Numbered from the stretch's first letter, positions 43,810 to 53,710 are shown. The stretch is 64,000 nt of DNA from Niveispirillum cyanobacteriorum (GCF_002868735.1 NZ_CP025611.1:428501-492500), one strand, 5' to 3'. A program made the numbers and translations. The notes: a model not told the origin generated them from the letters alone.

Positions 43810-44763
43810 TCAGTGGCCGGCCAGGAACTTTTCGACTTCCAGGGCAGCCATGCAGCCCATGCCCGCCGCCGTCACGGCCTGGCGGAACACTTTGTCCTTT
43901 ACGTCGCCGGCGGCATAGACGCCGGGGATGTCGGTGCGGGTGCTGTCCGGATCGGTGACGATATAGCCTTCCTCATCCATGCGGACCTTGCCCTTGAACA
44001 CGCTGGTGGCCGGGTCATGGCCAATGGCCACGAACACGCCGTCAAGCGACCGTTCCGTGACGGCGTCGGTCTTCACATTGCGCAGGCGCACGCCGGTGAC
44101 CAGCTTCGGGTCGGTGAAGCTGGAGCCACCCTTGCCCAGGATCTCTTCGACCACACTGTCCCAGACCACTTCGATCTTGGGATGGGCGGCCACGCGTTCC
44201 TGCAGGATACGTTCACCGCGGAAGCTGTCGCGGCGGTGGATCAGGGTGACCTTGGAGGCGTGATGAGTCAGGTAAAGCGCTTCTTCCAGGGCGGTGTTGC
44301 CGCCGCCGATGACGGCCACTTCCTTACCCCGGAAGAAGAACCCGTCACAGGTGGCGCAGGCGGAGACGCCGCCGCCCTGGTAATGTTCTTCGCCCGGAAT
44401 GCCCAGCCAGCGGGCCTGTGCGCCCGTCGCGATGATCACGGCGTCGGCCACGAATTCATCGCCACTGTCGGCCTTGCAGACGAACGGACGCTTGGTGAAA
44501 TCGACATCGGTGATGATGTCGTAGAACATTTTGGTGCCGTAACGTTCGGCCTGCGCCCGCATCTGCTCCATCAGGAATGGGCCTTCAACCGGGTCGGCGA
44601 AACCGGGATAGTTTTCCACATCCTTGGTGATGGTCAGCTGCCCACCCGGCGTCATGCCCTGGACCAGCACCGGCTCCAGGCTGGCGCGGGCGGCATAGAT
44701 GGCGGCGGTGTAGCCGGCCGGGCCGGCGCCGATGATCAGGACCTTGGAACGATGGGTCGCCAT
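43810..44763 (-). CDS. trxB: Thioredoxin-disulfide reductase
   Basis: A protein of 317 residues starting MATHRSKVLIIGAGPAGYTAAIYAARA at 44763. The FAD-binding GxGxxG, the redox-active pair CATC in GVSACATCDGFFFRGK, the NADPH motif VIGGGNTALEEALYL and the C-terminal FAD motif GVYAAGDVKDKVFRQAVTAAGMGCMAALEVE are all present. It reduces thioredoxin in the cytoplasm. It is divergent from the DsbD-family gene, which passes thioredoxin electrons to the periplasm; the pairing is functionally coherent. Confidence 0.95.
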   Translation of the reverse strand: MATHRSKVLIIGAGPAGYTAAIYAARASLEPVLVQGMTPGGQLTITKDVENYPGFADPVEGPFLMEQMRAQAERYGTKMFYDIITDVDFTKRPFVCKADSGDEFVADAVIIATGAQARWLGIPGEEHYQGGGVSACATCDGFFFRGKEVAVIGGGNTALEEALYLTHHASKVTLIHRRDSFRGERILQERVAAHPKIEVVWDSVVEEILGKGGSSFTDPKLVTGVRLRNVKTDAVTERSLDGVFVAIGHDPATSVFKGKVRMDEEGYIVTDPDSTRTDIPGVYAAGDVKDKVFRQAVTAAGMGCMAALEVEKFLAGH

Positions 44764-44991
44764 GATGCTTCCTTGGGAACGGCGTTGGATTGTCTGCCGC
44801 CGAAGATGGGGGCGGTGGGGCGCATCCGGCAAGATGCACGGGCGCGGGGCGGGGTTGCGACCCTACAGGGGCGATGGCGGACGGGCAATGGCCCCGTCAC
44901 GCTGACACAACTTGAAACAAAGCCGCACTGGCCCCGGGGGCAAGGTCACACTACATAGAGAGGCGCCTTTGCTTTCCCATGGGTTTCGGTG

Positions 44992-47088
44992 ATGAAGAAA
45001 TTCGGCCTTTCCACCCTGTGCGCCCTGTTGCTGGCCGGTGCCGTGCAAGCGGCCCCTATCCGGTCCAATCTGGTGGCGACCGACAATGTGGAAACCTTCA
45101 TCACCCTGGAAACCCAGGGCATGGCACCGGGACAGACGGTGTGGGCCGCCCTGACCCAGAATATCCGCCCGCACTGGCACACCTACTGGATCAATCCCGG
45201 CGATAGCGGCATCCCGACCGAGATCAAATGGACCCTGCCGGAAGGCTGGAAGGCCGACGCCATCACCTGGCCCGCACCGCAGCGCTTCCCCATCGGCCCG
45301 CTTGTCAATTTCGGTTATGCCGATCAGGTGCATCTGCTGGTCCCCCTGACGGTGCCGGCCAATGCCACGCCGGGGCAAGCCGTGAAGCTGGATGCCAAGG
45401 TCGACTGGCTGGTCTGTGAGGATATCTGCATCCCCGAATCGGCGGACCTGTCGATCGCGGTACCGGTGGTGGCCGGAACGGCGGCGGTGGAGCCGGAGGC
45501 GGCACCGCTGTTCACCAAGGCCCGCGCCAGCCTGCCAGTGCCCAGCCCCTATACGGCCACCCTGGCGCCGGGTGACAAGGCCCACCGCCTGACCCTGGCC
45601 GCCCCTGGCCTCGACAAGGGGAAGATCAGCGAAGTCTTCTTCTTCCCGCATGACTACAAGGTGGCATCCTCCAACGCGGCACAGGAACTGCGGCTGGGGG
45701 CCGACGGCCTGACCCTGTCGCTGGTCCCCGGCGGTGCCTTGCCCGCCGGTCCCGTGACGGGTGTCCTGTCCTTTACCGAAGAACTGGATGGGCAGTCGGT
45801 GCGTCATGCCTTTGCGGTGGAGGCAGCGGTCGGCGCCGCCGCCCCGGCGTCTACGGGCGAGCAGACAAGCTGGGCCACGGCCCTGCTGCTGGCCCTGCTG
45901 GGTGGTGCCGTGCTGAACCTGATGCCCTGTGTGTTCCCCGTCCTGTCGATGAAGGCGCTGGCCCTGCTGCAGCATGGACCCGCCCATGCCCGCCGCCATG
46001 GGTTGGCCTACACTGCCGGCGTGCTGGCCTGCTTTGCCATTGTGGCCGGTGCCCTGATCGCGCTGCGCGCAGGGGGTGCCGCCATCGGCTGGGGCTTCCA
46101 GCTGCAGGACCCTCTGGTGGTCGCCATCCTGGCCTATGTCATGCTGCTGCTGGGCCTGTCGCTGTCGGGCGTCTTTACCCTGGGCGGATCGGTGATGGGG
46201 GTGGGGCAGGGGCTGGCGGGCCGTGATGGGCTGGCCGGCAGCTTCTTTACCGGTGTTTTGGCGACTGTTGTTGCGACACCCTGTACCGCGCCTTTCATGG
46301 GCACGGCCCTGGGGTTTGCGATTACCCAGCCCTGGCCCGTGGCCCTGTCGGTGTTCCTGGCCCTGGGCCTGGGCATGGCGCTGCCCTTCCTGGCTTTGTC
46401 GTTCAGCCCGGCCCTGCTGAAGCGGTTGCCGCGACCGGGTCTGTGGATGGAGCGGGTGAAGCAGGCATTGGCTTTTCCACTCTACGCTTCTGCCGCCTGG
46501 CTGGTCTGGGTTCTGTCGATCCAGGCGGGGCCGGCGGCCCTGGCCACCGTCCTGGCCGGCATGGTCGCCATCGCCTTTGCGGCCTGGGTCTATGGACAGA
46601 CACGTCTGTCGGGCGGACCGGGCCGCGCCTTCGGCAGCCTGCTGGCCGTCCTTGCCCTGGGCGGGGCGGTCGCGGGTGCCAGCACGGCGCGAACCGTTCC
46701 GGTACCGGAACAGGTGGCCGGCGCCAAGCCCGCCAGCAGCGATTATCAGCCCTGGACCGCAGAGAAGCTGGCCGAACTGACAGGGCAGGGTAAGCCGGTC
46801 TTCGTGAATTTCACGGCGGCCTGGTGCGTCACCTGTCTGGTCAATGAGCGCACCTCGCTGTCGACCGACGCCGTGAAGGCCGCCATGAAGGCCAAGGGTG
46901 TCGCCTATCTGAAGGGTGACTGGACCAACCGTGACGCCACCATTGCCCGCGTCCTGGAAAGCCATGGGCGCAGCGGTGTGCCGCTCTACCTCGTCTATCT
47001 GCCGGGCAAGGCGGAGCCGGTGATCCTGCCGCAGATCCTGACCGAGGGCATTGTGCTGGACGCCCTGTCCAGCCTGCCAAACGCCTGA
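44992..47088 (+). CDS. Protein-disulfide reductase, DsbD/ScsB family
   Basis: A protein of about 698 residues. The signal peptide ends in VQA. A periplasmic N-terminal domain has a Cys pair (DWLVCEDICIPES), the DsbD transmembrane core has the two redox cysteines in NLMPCVFPVLSMKAL and ATPCTAPFMGTALG, and the C-terminal thioredoxin domain has FTAAWCVTCLVNERTS. It carries electrons from cytoplasmic thioredoxin to periplasmic partners. The N-terminal domain resembles the ScsB/copper-tolerance type more than E. coli DsbD alpha. A GTG three bases upstream is an alternative start. The gene is divergent from trxB. Confidence 0.9.
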   Translation: MKKFGLSTLCALLLAGAVQAAPIRSNLVATDNVETFITLETQGMAPGQTVWAALTQNIRPHWHTYWINPGDSGIPTEIKWTLPEGWKADAITWPAPQRFPIGPLVNFGYADQVHLLVPLTVPANATPGQAVKLDAKVDWLVCEDICIPESADLSIAVPVVAGTAAVEPEAAPLFTKARASLPVPSPYTATLAPGDKAHRLTLAAPGLDKGKISEVFFFPHDYKVASSNAAQELRLGADGLTLSLVPGGALPAGPVTGVLSFTEELDGQSVRHAFAVEAAVGAAAPASTGEQTSWATALLLALLGGAVLNLMPCVFPVLSMKALALLQHGPAHARRHGLAYTAGVLACFAIVAGALIALRAGGAAIGWGFQLQDPLVVAILAYVMLLLGLSLSGVFTLGGSVMGVGQGLAGRDGLAGSFFTGVLATVVATPCTAPFMGTALGFAITQPWPVALSVFLALGLGMALPFLALSFSPALLKRLPRPGLWMERVKQALAFPLYASAAWLVWVLSIQAGPAALATVLAGMVAIAFAAWVYGQTRLSGGPGRAFGSLLAVLALGGAVAGASTARTVPVPEQVAGAKPASSDYQPWTAEKLAELTGQGKPVFVNFTAAWCVTCLVNERTSLSTDAVKAAMKAKGVAYLKGDWTNRDATIARVLESHGRSGVPLYLVYLPGKAEPVILPQILTEGIVLDALSSLPNA

Positions 47089-47187
47089 TCCCACGGAACC
47101 ATTCGCCACCCAGCGTTGTTGGTTTCCCGAGCAGTGATGCGGGAAGCGTGGGGCCGCTATGTCCTTGGCGATATGACGCCGACCGGC

Positions 47188-47216
47188 CTTGCGGCACCGA
47201 CACCCGCATCCTATCT
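47188..47216 (+). promoter_or_regulatory. Sigma-32-type promoter of rpoH
   Basis: CTTGCG at 47188-47193, 17 bases, then CTATCT at 47211-47216. This fits the alphaproteobacterial heat-shock pattern CTTG-N(17-18)-CTAT. It lies about 70 bases before the rpoH start, so RpoH may drive its own gene. Confidence 0.5.
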
Positions 47217-47231
47217 TAGAATTATTCTAAG
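47215..47231. promoter_or_regulatory. Inverted repeat CTTAGAA-TTA-TTCTAAG, Irr-box-like
   Basis: A perfect 7-bp inverted repeat with a 3-base spacer overlapping the -10 region. It closely resembles the iron control element (TTAGAA...TTCTAA) bound by Irr in other alphaproteobacteria. Binding is not shown; placement over a promoter argues for repression. Confidence 0.4.
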
Positions 47232-47285
47232 ACGGGAGATGCGTGCGGCTGCCCGTGCGGCCAGCATCTTCCGGGGAGACAGATC

Positions 47286-48209
47286 ATGGCCCATTACGGC
47301 GAAAGCGCAGATGTTCTGAGGACCTTCACGGCCCAGGCCAACCGGTACCCGATGCTGCTGCCCGAACAGGAGGCGCAGCTGGCCCGCGATTGGACGGAGC
47401 GCCAGGATCGCCGCGCCTTTGACAAGCTTGTCCGTTCCCATATGCGTCTGGCCGTCAAGGTGGCCGGCAAATATGCCCGTTCCGGCCTGCCCGTCGCCGA
47501 TCTGGTGTCGGAGGCCAATATCGGGCTGGTGAAGGCGGTACAGCGTTTCGATCCCACGCGCGGCTTCCGTCTGGCCACCTATGCCCTGTGGTGGATCAGG
47601 GCGGAGGTGCAGTCCTTCGTGTTGCATAACTGGTCGCTGTTGAAGGGCGGCAACACCGCCACCCTGAAGCGTCTGTTCTTCAACCTGCGTCAGACGCAGC
47701 GCAAGCTCGGTATCCATGACCGGGTGATGAGCGATGCGGAGGCGGCCCTGGTCGCCCAGACGCTTTCCGCCAGTATCGAGGATGTGCGCGAGATGGAGCA
47801 TCGCTTCGCGACACCGGTCAGTTCCCTGAATGTGGCGGTTGGGGAGGATGGCGACCATGAAGCCATCGACCTGCTGGCCGACGAGACGGAAAGTGTGGAG
47901 GAACGGCTGGCCGAGAAGGGCGAGCTGACGGTGCGGCGCGCCCTGATGAAGGATGCGCTGACCCAGCTGGGTGACCGTGAGCGCCATATCTTTGCGGCCC
48001 GCAATCTTGCGGAGCAGCCGGTGACGCTGGAACGGCTGGCCCAGCATTACGGCGTCAGCAAGGAGCGTATCCGCCAGATCGAAAGCGGTGCCTATAAGAA
48101 GGTGGTGCGCCGGGTGCGGTCGCAGGTGGAAGCAGTCCCGACGCTGCCGCCCAATCTTCCGCCTCCATTGGCGCTGGGTCGCCGGACCGGGGCCATGGCG
48201 ATGGCGTGA
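47286..48209 (+). CDS. rpoH: RNA polymerase sigma-32 (heat-shock) factor
   Basis: A protein of 307 residues. Region 2 reads [73 protein letters not shown]. The RpoH box is in [17 protein letters not shown]. Region 4 has [14 protein letters not shown] and [23 protein letters not shown]. The C-terminal 40 residues are Pro-rich and not conserved. It directs heat-shock transcription. Upstream lies a heat-shock-like promoter and an inverted repeat. RpoH paralogues are common in this group. Confidence 0.92.
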   Translation: MAHYGESADVLRTFTAQANRYPMLLPEQEAQLARDWTERQDRRAFDKLVRSHMRLAVKVAGKYARSGLPVADLVSEANIGLVKAVQRFDPTRGFRLATYALWWIRAEVQSFVLHNWSLLKGGNTATLKRLFFNLRQTQRKLGIHDRVMSDAEAALVAQTLSASIEDVREMEHRFATPVSSLNVAVGEDGDHEAIDLLADETESVEERLAEKGELTVRRALMKDALTQLGDRERHIFAARNLAEQPVTLERLAQHYGVSKERIRQIESGAYKKVVRRVRSQVEAVPTLPPNLPPPLALGRRTGAMAMA

Positions 48210-48223
48210 GGAGGCCCGATGTT

Positions 48224-48271
48224 GCGCCCTCACCCTCCAAAACGCTGATGCGTTGGGGAGGGTGAGGGCGC
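48224..48271. repeat. Long REP-like hairpin between rpoH and panB
   Basis: GCGCCCTCACCCTCC pairs perfectly with GGAGGGTGAGGGCGC, with an inner AACGC...GCGTT stem. The CCCTCACCCTCC-type arm is a common dispersed repeat in proteobacteria. It may also end rpoH transcription, although no T-run follows. Confidence 0.6.
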
Positions 48272-48363
48272 ACCGTTGCCAACCGCCCACCCTTTACGCC
48301 GTCCCCAATCTGCGGTACGGGATGCCGCAACGCACAAATAATCACGGCCGGAGGAACAGAGGC

Positions 48364-49188
48364 ATGAGCGCCAGCGCCCAGGTGAAGCGCATCAGCGTGC
48401 CCGACATTGCTGCCCGCAAAGGACAGGAACCGGTCGTGGTGCTGACCGCCTACAGCGTCTCCATGGCCACGTTGCTGGATGACCATTGCGACTGTCTTCT
48501 GGTGGGCGACAGTCTGGGCATGGTGCTGTACGGGCTGGACAGCACGCTGCCCGTCACACTGGACATGATGATCAACCATGGAGCCGCAGTGGTGCGCGGG
48601 TCGTCCAAGGCCTGTGTGGTCGTTGACCTGCCCTGGGCCAGCTATCAGGAAAGCCCCGCCCAGGCCTTTCGCAATGCCGCCCGCGTTCTGGCCGAAACCG
48701 GTGCCTCTGCGGTGAAGCTGGAAGGCGGGGAGGAGATGGCGGAGACGGTGGAATTCCTGGTGCGCCGGGGTATTCCCGTTATGGGCCATGTCGGCCTGAC
48801 GCCGCAGGCGGTGAACGCGCTGGGTGGCTATCGCGCACGCGGTCGTTCGGATGCCGAACAGGCCAAGATTCTGGGCGATGCCAAGGCCATTGCCGAAGCC
48901 GGCGCCTTCGCCATTGTGGTGGAAGGTGTTGTGGAGCCGCTGGCCCGCCAGATCACCGAACAGGTTCCCGTCGTGACCATCGGCATCGGTGCCAGTGCGG
49001 CCTGTGATGGTCAGGTGCTGGTCACCGATGACATGCTGGGCCTGTTTGCGGGCTTCACCCCGAAATTCGTGAAACGCTATGCCGAGATCGGGGAACAGGT
49101 GTCGCAGGCGGCGGCATCCTATGCCGCCGACGTGCGCGCCCGTGCCTTTCCCGGGCCGGCGCATCTGTTCGGCGTAAAGAAGGGCTGA
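48364..49188 (+). CDS. panB: 3-methyl-2-oxobutanoate hydroxymethyltransferase
   Basis: A protein of 274 residues starting at 48364, with GGAGG about 10 bases upstream. Motifs are [44 protein letters not shown], metal-binding [41 protein letters not shown] and [23 protein letters not shown]. It makes ketopantoate for CoA synthesis. No panC is nearby. Confidence 0.95.
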   Translation: MSASAQVKRISVPDIAARKGQEPVVVLTAYSVSMATLLDDHCDCLLVGDSLGMVLYGLDSTLPVTLDMMINHGAAVVRGSSKACVVVDLPWASYQESPAQAFRNAARVLAETGASAVKLEGGEEMAETVEFLVRRGIPVMGHVGLTPQAVNALGGYRARGRSDAEQAKILGDAKAIAEAGAFAIVVEGVVEPLARQITEQVPVVTIGIGASAACDGQVLVTDDMLGLFAGFTPKFVKRYAEIGEQVSQAAASYAADVRARAFPGPAHLFGVKKG

Positions 49189-49190
49189 AA

Positions 49191-50783
49191 TCAGCGGATC
49201 GGCGCGCCGTCCCGCATGCTGACGGCCCGCCCAAAGATACGTGCCGTATCGCGTGGCGCCACGATCAGGTCGGCACGGTGCAGGGCCAGATCACGCATAT
49301 GCAGCAGCGGGATGAAGGGCGTATCGCGGTCCAGTATCGCCTGAATGCCCCTTACCGCCATATCGAAGGCTGCCGGATCGGTTTCCGCCGCCGCCAGAAG
49401 GCGGGTAATCTCGGCATCCCTATACTGACCGGGGTTCATGATGGTGCGGATGGGACCCGGTCGCAGCATCGCCTCATAGGCGCTGAGCACGATGCCGTCC
49501 TCAATCCCGATCAGGTTCAGCGCCATGTCAAAGCGGCCATCGCGTACCCGCTCCCGGAATTCCTCGCGCCCGACACGATGCACATTCACCTTGATCCCGA
49601 CGGCGGACAGCATGCCGGCCAGCACCTCGGCGGTGCGTCCCCCGTCGCTGCCCCGGGTAGGGGCCGTCAGCAGATCCAGTGTCAGGCCAGCCTCAAACCC
49701 GGCAGCGCGCAGCAGGGAACGGGCGGCGGCGGGATCGTAGCTGTCATCTGCCCGGTCGGCGGCGAAGCCACGCATGCCCGGTGCTCCCATCTGGTTGGCC
49801 GCAGCGCCATAGCCATCGGTGGCACGCTGTGCCAGCAGCGGCTTGTTGATGGCCAGTGTCAGGGCGCGGCGGACGCGCGTGTCGGTCAGGGCTACGCTGC
49901 CGCGCGCCATCGGGTTGCCCGGACTGTCGCCTGACAGGTTGAGCGACAGGAAAAGGGTCCGGTCGCTGGGCAGTTCGGTCAGGCTGATATGCGGCAGGCC
50001 GGGCAGATAGGCCAGGGGTGCGGGCGGCGGGTCCTCGATGATGTCGGCCTGACCATTGGCCAGGGCGCGGACGCGGGCCTGGCTGTCCGTTTCCACGCGC
50101 AGCAACACTTCCTCGAACGGGGCTGCCGTGCGGCCATTGACAGGTGTGACGGCGGCTAACTTGTATTCCCGGCCCGTATCCACCCCAGCGATCCGATAAG
50201 GGCCGCTGCCCACAGGCGGGCTGTGCAACAGCAGCAGGCCCACCGGCATATCCGCCGTGCAGGATGTGTCCGTGAAGGCTGCGGGTGCCTTGACACCATA
50301 GATCAGGAAGAAGGCGGAGATCATGCGGGTGAAGGGCCGCTCCAACTCCAGCACCACTTCCCCATTTCCCGACACGCCGGCACGGCGCAGCGATAGGGGT
50401 AGACCTGTATTCCCGCGATTCAGTGCCGCCCACCGGCACAGGCTGTAGGCGATGTCGCGGGCATGGACAGGTGATCCGTCCGCAAACCGGCGGCCTTGTG
50501 TGAGGCGCAGGCGCCATAACCGCTGATCCTGGGTTTGCCATTCCGATAGAAGGCCCGGTACCGGCTGGAACATATCCCGTTCCACCAGACTGTCGTAAAG
50601 ATGGCCCATGATCTGGAAATCGCTGCCCGTGAAGGCGCGGTGCGGGTCCAGTGAGGTGGGCCCGCTGGCCATCAGGACGGTCAGCCGCTCCGTCGTGCCG
50701 GCGGCCTTCGCCGGCGTCAGCCAGGACAGCAGCAGCATGCCCAGCAGGCCCAGAAAACCCGGCACGGCCCTGCGTTCAGCCAT
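49191..50783 (-). CDS. Extracellular solute-binding protein family 5 (A)
   Basis: A protein of 530 residues from the Met at 50783. The signal peptide ends in AKA. SLDPHRAFTGSDFQIMGHLYDSLVERDMFQPVPGLLSEW and LWRLRLTQGRRFADGSPVHARDIAYSLCRW are SBP_bac_5 (DppA/OppA-like) features, with DTRVRRALTLAINKPLL in the middle. Such periplasmic proteins feed ABC importers of peptides or related ligands. No permease or ATPase gene is in the window. The next gene upstream is a paralogue. Confidence 0.88.
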   Translation of the reverse strand: MAERRAVPGFLGLLGMLLLSWLTPAKAAGTTERLTVLMASGPTSLDPHRAFTGSDFQIMGHLYDSLVERDMFQPVPGLLSEWQTQDQRLWRLRLTQGRRFADGSPVHARDIAYSLCRWAALNRGNTGLPLSLRRAGVSGNGEVVLELERPFTRMISAFFLIYGVKAPAAFTDTSCTADMPVGLLLLHSPPVGSGPYRIAGVDTGREYKLAAVTPVNGRTAAPFEEVLLRVETDSQARVRALANGQADIIEDPPPAPLAYLPGLPHISLTELPSDRTLFLSLNLSGDSPGNPMARGSVALTDTRVRRALTLAINKPLLAQRATDGYGAAANQMGAPGMRGFAADRADDSYDPAAARSLLRAAGFEAGLTLDLLTAPTRGSDGGRTAEVLAGMLSAVGIKVNVHRVGREEFRERVRDGRFDMALNLIGIEDGIVLSAYEAMLRPGPIRTIMNPGQYRDAEITRLLAAAETDPAAFDMAVRGIQAILDRDTPFIPLLHMRDLALHRADLIVAPRDTARIFGRAVSMRDGAPIR

Positions 50784-50913
50784 TCCACGCACCCCCGTTC
50801 CGCCACGACGCACCGGCCATGCGTACAGGGATCATGACTCCTTTCCGTCGCAACGAAAAGTGTCAGAAACGCAAGATTACGTTTGTATGTATATCGCGGT
50901 CCGGAAAGCGGTG

Positions 50914-52518
50914 TCAGTTCCGGTCCAGGATGCTGTTTCCCGACGGCCTGGCATCGGCGGTCACGGGGGCCGTGATGCGCCCAAAGGCACGGGCCGTGTC
51001 ACGGGCATGCAGGGTCAGGCCCGCGCGGTGGGCGACAAGATCGCGGATATGCATCAGCGGCACCACGGGCAGATCCGTTTCCAGGATCACTGTCGCCTGC
51101 GCCGTCAGGTTGGGAATGTCCTTTGGATTGGCGCCGCGCGCCTGCCGCAGCAGGGCATCCAGGGTCGGATTGCGATAGCCGCTGGGATTGATCACGCTGT
51201 CTTTCTCTGCCGAACCCGCGATGGAGCTGTACCCCTCCATGGCCGATCCCGCTGTCAGGCCCAGGCCCGCGAACATGATCTCAAACTCCCCGGCCACGAC
51301 ACGGGCGCGGGCGTCGGCGGCGGGAACCGGTGTGATCTCCAACTCGATCCCGATGGCGCGAAGCATGCCGGCCAGGGCATCCGCCACGCGCGGTCGGTCC
51401 GTGATGCGCGTGGCAGGCAGCAGCAGCGGCAGGCGCAGGCCGCCCGGATATCCCGCCTCGGCCAGAAGGGCACGGGCCGCATCAGGATCGGGATGCATGG
51501 CGCGGGGCCGGTCAGGCAGATAGCCCTCCATACCGGGTTGGGCCAGTTGCCAGGCGGGACCGGCAAACCCCTCCAGGCCACGATCAACCAGCAGATGCCG
51601 GTCCACCGTCATGGCGATGGCCCGGCGCACGCGGATATCGGCCAGCGGATTGCGCCGCCCATCGGGCAAGGTTGGGCGCAGGTTGAAGGTCAAGAGCAGG
51701 GTACGGTCGGTCGGCAGTTCAGTGACGGCCACGCCCCGGACCTTCCCCAGATAAGGCAACTGGCTGGGGATCACATCCTCCATGATGTCGGCATCGCCCG
51801 TCACCAGCAGGCGCAGACGGTCACGCGCATCCGGTTGCGACCACAGCACGACACGGCGCCAGACCGAACAATCACGCCAGCAATGGGGGGAGGGGAGCAG
51901 CACCCGCCGGTCGGCCACAGCCGGTTCATTGGCCGGCACATAGGGGCCGCTGCCCCGCTGCGGCTGCCCTCGGCTGGCGGTCACCTGTTTGGGATCACAG
52001 CCCAGCGGCCCATCGGCGGCATCCGCCGGGGCCGCCACGATGAACAGCAATGACAGGGCGGCGGGCAGAAGTCGGTAAGGTGTGTCCAGTACCAGACCGA
52101 CACGGCCCCCGGCCTCTCCCGTGACTCGGGTAAAACCAATCCCGTCCCGTCCCATGCCCCGCATCAGCACTTGATACCGGCACAGGCTGTAGGTGACATC
52201 GCGCGGCGTCACCGGCTTGCCATCGGCAAAGCGGGCGGCGGGATCGATCTGGAAGGTCCAGGTGCGGTTATCGCTGCTGGACCAGCTTGCGGCAAGACGG
52301 GGCGCGACATTGAACCCGTCACGCGTCACCAACGTGTCGAACAGATGCTCATAATATTGGAAATCGGCCCCGGTGCGCGCCTGATGCGGGTCATCGGCAC
52401 TGACCAGACCGGAGGTGGCGACCACAAGGTCCGTCCCGGCCTGCACAGGCAGCGCTGCCGACGCCGTCAGCAGCGTCAGCGCGCAGAACAACAGCCGGGG
52501 CAGACCAAGTCGAGCCAA
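50914..52518 (-). CDS. Extracellular solute-binding protein family 5 (B)
   Basis: A protein of 534 residues. The signal peptide ends in VQA (about residue 27). DDPHQARTGADFQYYEHLFDTLVTRDGFNVAPRLAASW, WTFQIDPAARFADGKPVTPRDVTYSLCRYQ and DIRVRRAIAMTVDRHLL mark SBP_bac_5. It is a clear paralogue of protein A with 130 bases between the genes. The matching landmarks (SLCRY/SLCRW; CDPK and other Cys) and similar C-terminal RDTAR-x-FGR ends suggest a tandem duplication. The transporter partner is not encoded nearby. Confidence 0.88.
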   Translation of the reverse strand: MARLGLPRLLFCALTLLTASAALPVQAGTDLVVATSGLVSADDPHQARTGADFQYYEHLFDTLVTRDGFNVAPRLAASWSSSDNRTWTFQIDPAARFADGKPVTPRDVTYSLCRYQVLMRGMGRDGIGFTRVTGEAGGRVGLVLDTPYRLLPAALSLLFIVAAPADAADGPLGCDPKQVTASRGQPQRGSGPYVPANEPAVADRRVLLPSPHCWRDCSVWRRVVLWSQPDARDRLRLLVTGDADIMEDVIPSQLPYLGKVRGVAVTELPTDRTLLLTFNLRPTLPDGRRNPLADIRVRRAIAMTVDRHLLVDRGLEGFAGPAWQLAQPGMEGYLPDRPRAMHPDPDAARALLAEAGYPGGLRLPLLLPATRITDRPRVADALAGMLRAIGIELEITPVPAADARARVVAGEFEIMFAGLGLTAGSAMEGYSSIAGSAEKDSVINPSGYRNPTLDALLRQARGANPKDIPNLTAQATVILETDLPVVPLMHIRDLVAHRAGLTLHARDTARAFGRITAPVTADARPSGNSILDRN

Positions 52519-52559
52519 TGTCGCATCCAGATACAGCGGGCATTGTTACATAACACAAT

Positions 52560-52582
52560 GCCCGCCCCCATGGGGGGCGGGC
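52560..52582. terminator. Hairpin after minE
   Basis: GCCCGCCCCC and GGGGGCGGGC pair across ATG in the 95-base gap between the min operon and the binding-protein gene. No T-run is present, so it may be a weak terminator or a simple GC-rich hairpin. Confidence 0.4.
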
Positions 52583-52613
52583 AAGATGTTTAGGGCCGCT
52601 GAGGCGTATTGGA

Positions 52614-52898
52614 TCAGTTGATGGTGGCTGCTGTTCCGCGCTTGGCCGGACCCGGCAGTTCCACATTCACTTCCAGCATGGAACAGCCGCTTTCGCGTTC
52701 CAGCTTCACCGCCACCTTGTCATCGTCGATGGACACGTACTTCTTGATGACGGCCAGCAATTCCTGCTGCAGGGCAGGCAGGAAATCGGGACTGTCGCGG
52801 CCCGACCGTTCGTGTGCCAGAACGATCTGCAGCCGTTCCTTGGCCTGGGCCGCCACCGTGGGCGGCTTCGACTTGCGGAAAAGGTCAAGCAGGCTCAT
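52614..52898 (-). CDS. minE: Cell division topological specificity factor MinE
   Basis: A protein of 94 residues. The N-terminal membrane/MinD-contact segment ([32 protein letters not shown]) and the dimer strand region ([23 protein letters not shown]) match MinE. It drives MinD oscillation and so places the division site. It overlaps minD by four bases. Confidence 0.94.
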   Translation of the reverse strand: MSLLDLFRKSKPPTVAAQAKERLQIVLAHERSGRDSPDFLPALQQELLAVIKKYVSIDDDKVAVKLERESGCSMLEVNVELPGPAKRGTAATIN

Positions 52899-53710
52899 GC
52901 GGTCCTCCGCAGCAGGCGGTCCAGGAAGCCCTTCTTCTCGGGCTTGATGAAACGATGCTCGATGGTTTCGCCCAGGAAGCGGCCGACCGCATCGGCATAG
53001 GCAAGGCCGGCATTGGACTTGTCGTCCAGCACCACGGGCATGCCGACGTTCGACGCCTTCAGCACGGCCGGGCTTTCCGGGATGATGCCCAGCAGCGGGA
53101 TGGCCAGGATTTCCAGCACATCCTCCACCTTCAGCATCTCACCCTTCTCAACGCGGTCGGGATCGTAGCGGGTGACCAGCAGATGCTCCTTCACCGGCTC
53201 CAGTCCCTGTTCGGCGCGGCGCGACTTGGCTTGGATCACGCCCAGGATGCGGTCGCTGTCCCGCACCGAGGAGACTTCGGGGTTGGTCACGATGATGGCG
53301 TGGTCGGCCCAATAGAGCGCCATCAGCGCGCCCTTCTCGATCCCGGCCGGGCTGTCGCAGAGGATGTAGTCGAATTCCTTCTTCAACTCATCCAGGATCT
53401 TGCCGACACCTTCCTGGGTCAGCGCGTCCTTGTCCCGCGTCTGGCTGGTGGGAAGGATATACAGGTTCTCGACCCGCTTATCCTTGATCAGCGCCTGGCT
53501 GAGGCGGGCCTCGCCATTGATCACGTTGATGAAATCGAACACCACGCGGCGTTCGCATCCCATGATCAGGTCAAGATTGCGCAGGCCCACATCGAAATCG
53601 ATGATGCAGGTCTTGAACCCACGCAGGGCAAGGCCGGTGCCGAAGGCGGCGCTCGAAGTGGTCTTCCCCACGCCGCCCTTGCCGGAGGTCATCGTAATGA
53701 TCTTGGCCAA
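52895..53710 (-). CDS. minD: Septum site-determining ATPase MinD
   Basis: A protein of 271 residues. The deviant Walker A box is in [21 protein letters not shown], followed by [19 protein letters not shown] and the Walker B region [18 protein letters not shown]. The C-terminal amphipathic membrane helix is [12 protein letters not shown]. It recruits MinC to the membrane and is removed by MinE. It is the middle gene of minC-minD-minE. Confidence 0.96.
   Translation of the reverse strand: MAKIITMTSGKGGVGKTTSSAAFGTGLALRGFKTCIIDFDVGLRNLDLIMGCERRVVFDFINVINGEARLSQALIKDKRVENLYILPTSQTRDKDALTQEGVGKILDELKKEFDYILCDSPAGIEKGALMALYWADHAIIVTNPEVSSVRDSDRILGVIQAKSRRAEQGLEPVKEHLLVTRYDPDRVEKGEMLKVEDVLEILAIPLLGIIPESPAVLKASNVGMPVVLDDKSNAGLAYADAVGRFLGETIEHRFIKPEKKGFLDRLLRRTA

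Noticed and set aside
43726-44958. Plus-strand open frame opposite trxB
   Set aside because: trxB has all FAD, NADPH and CATC motifs on the minus strand; this frame is a shadow.
44863-47109. Long minus-strand open frame (748 codons) opposite the DsbD-family gene
   Set aside because: The plus-strand frame has clear DsbD motifs and a signal peptide. The antisense frame is compositional noise rich in Gln, Gly and Arg.
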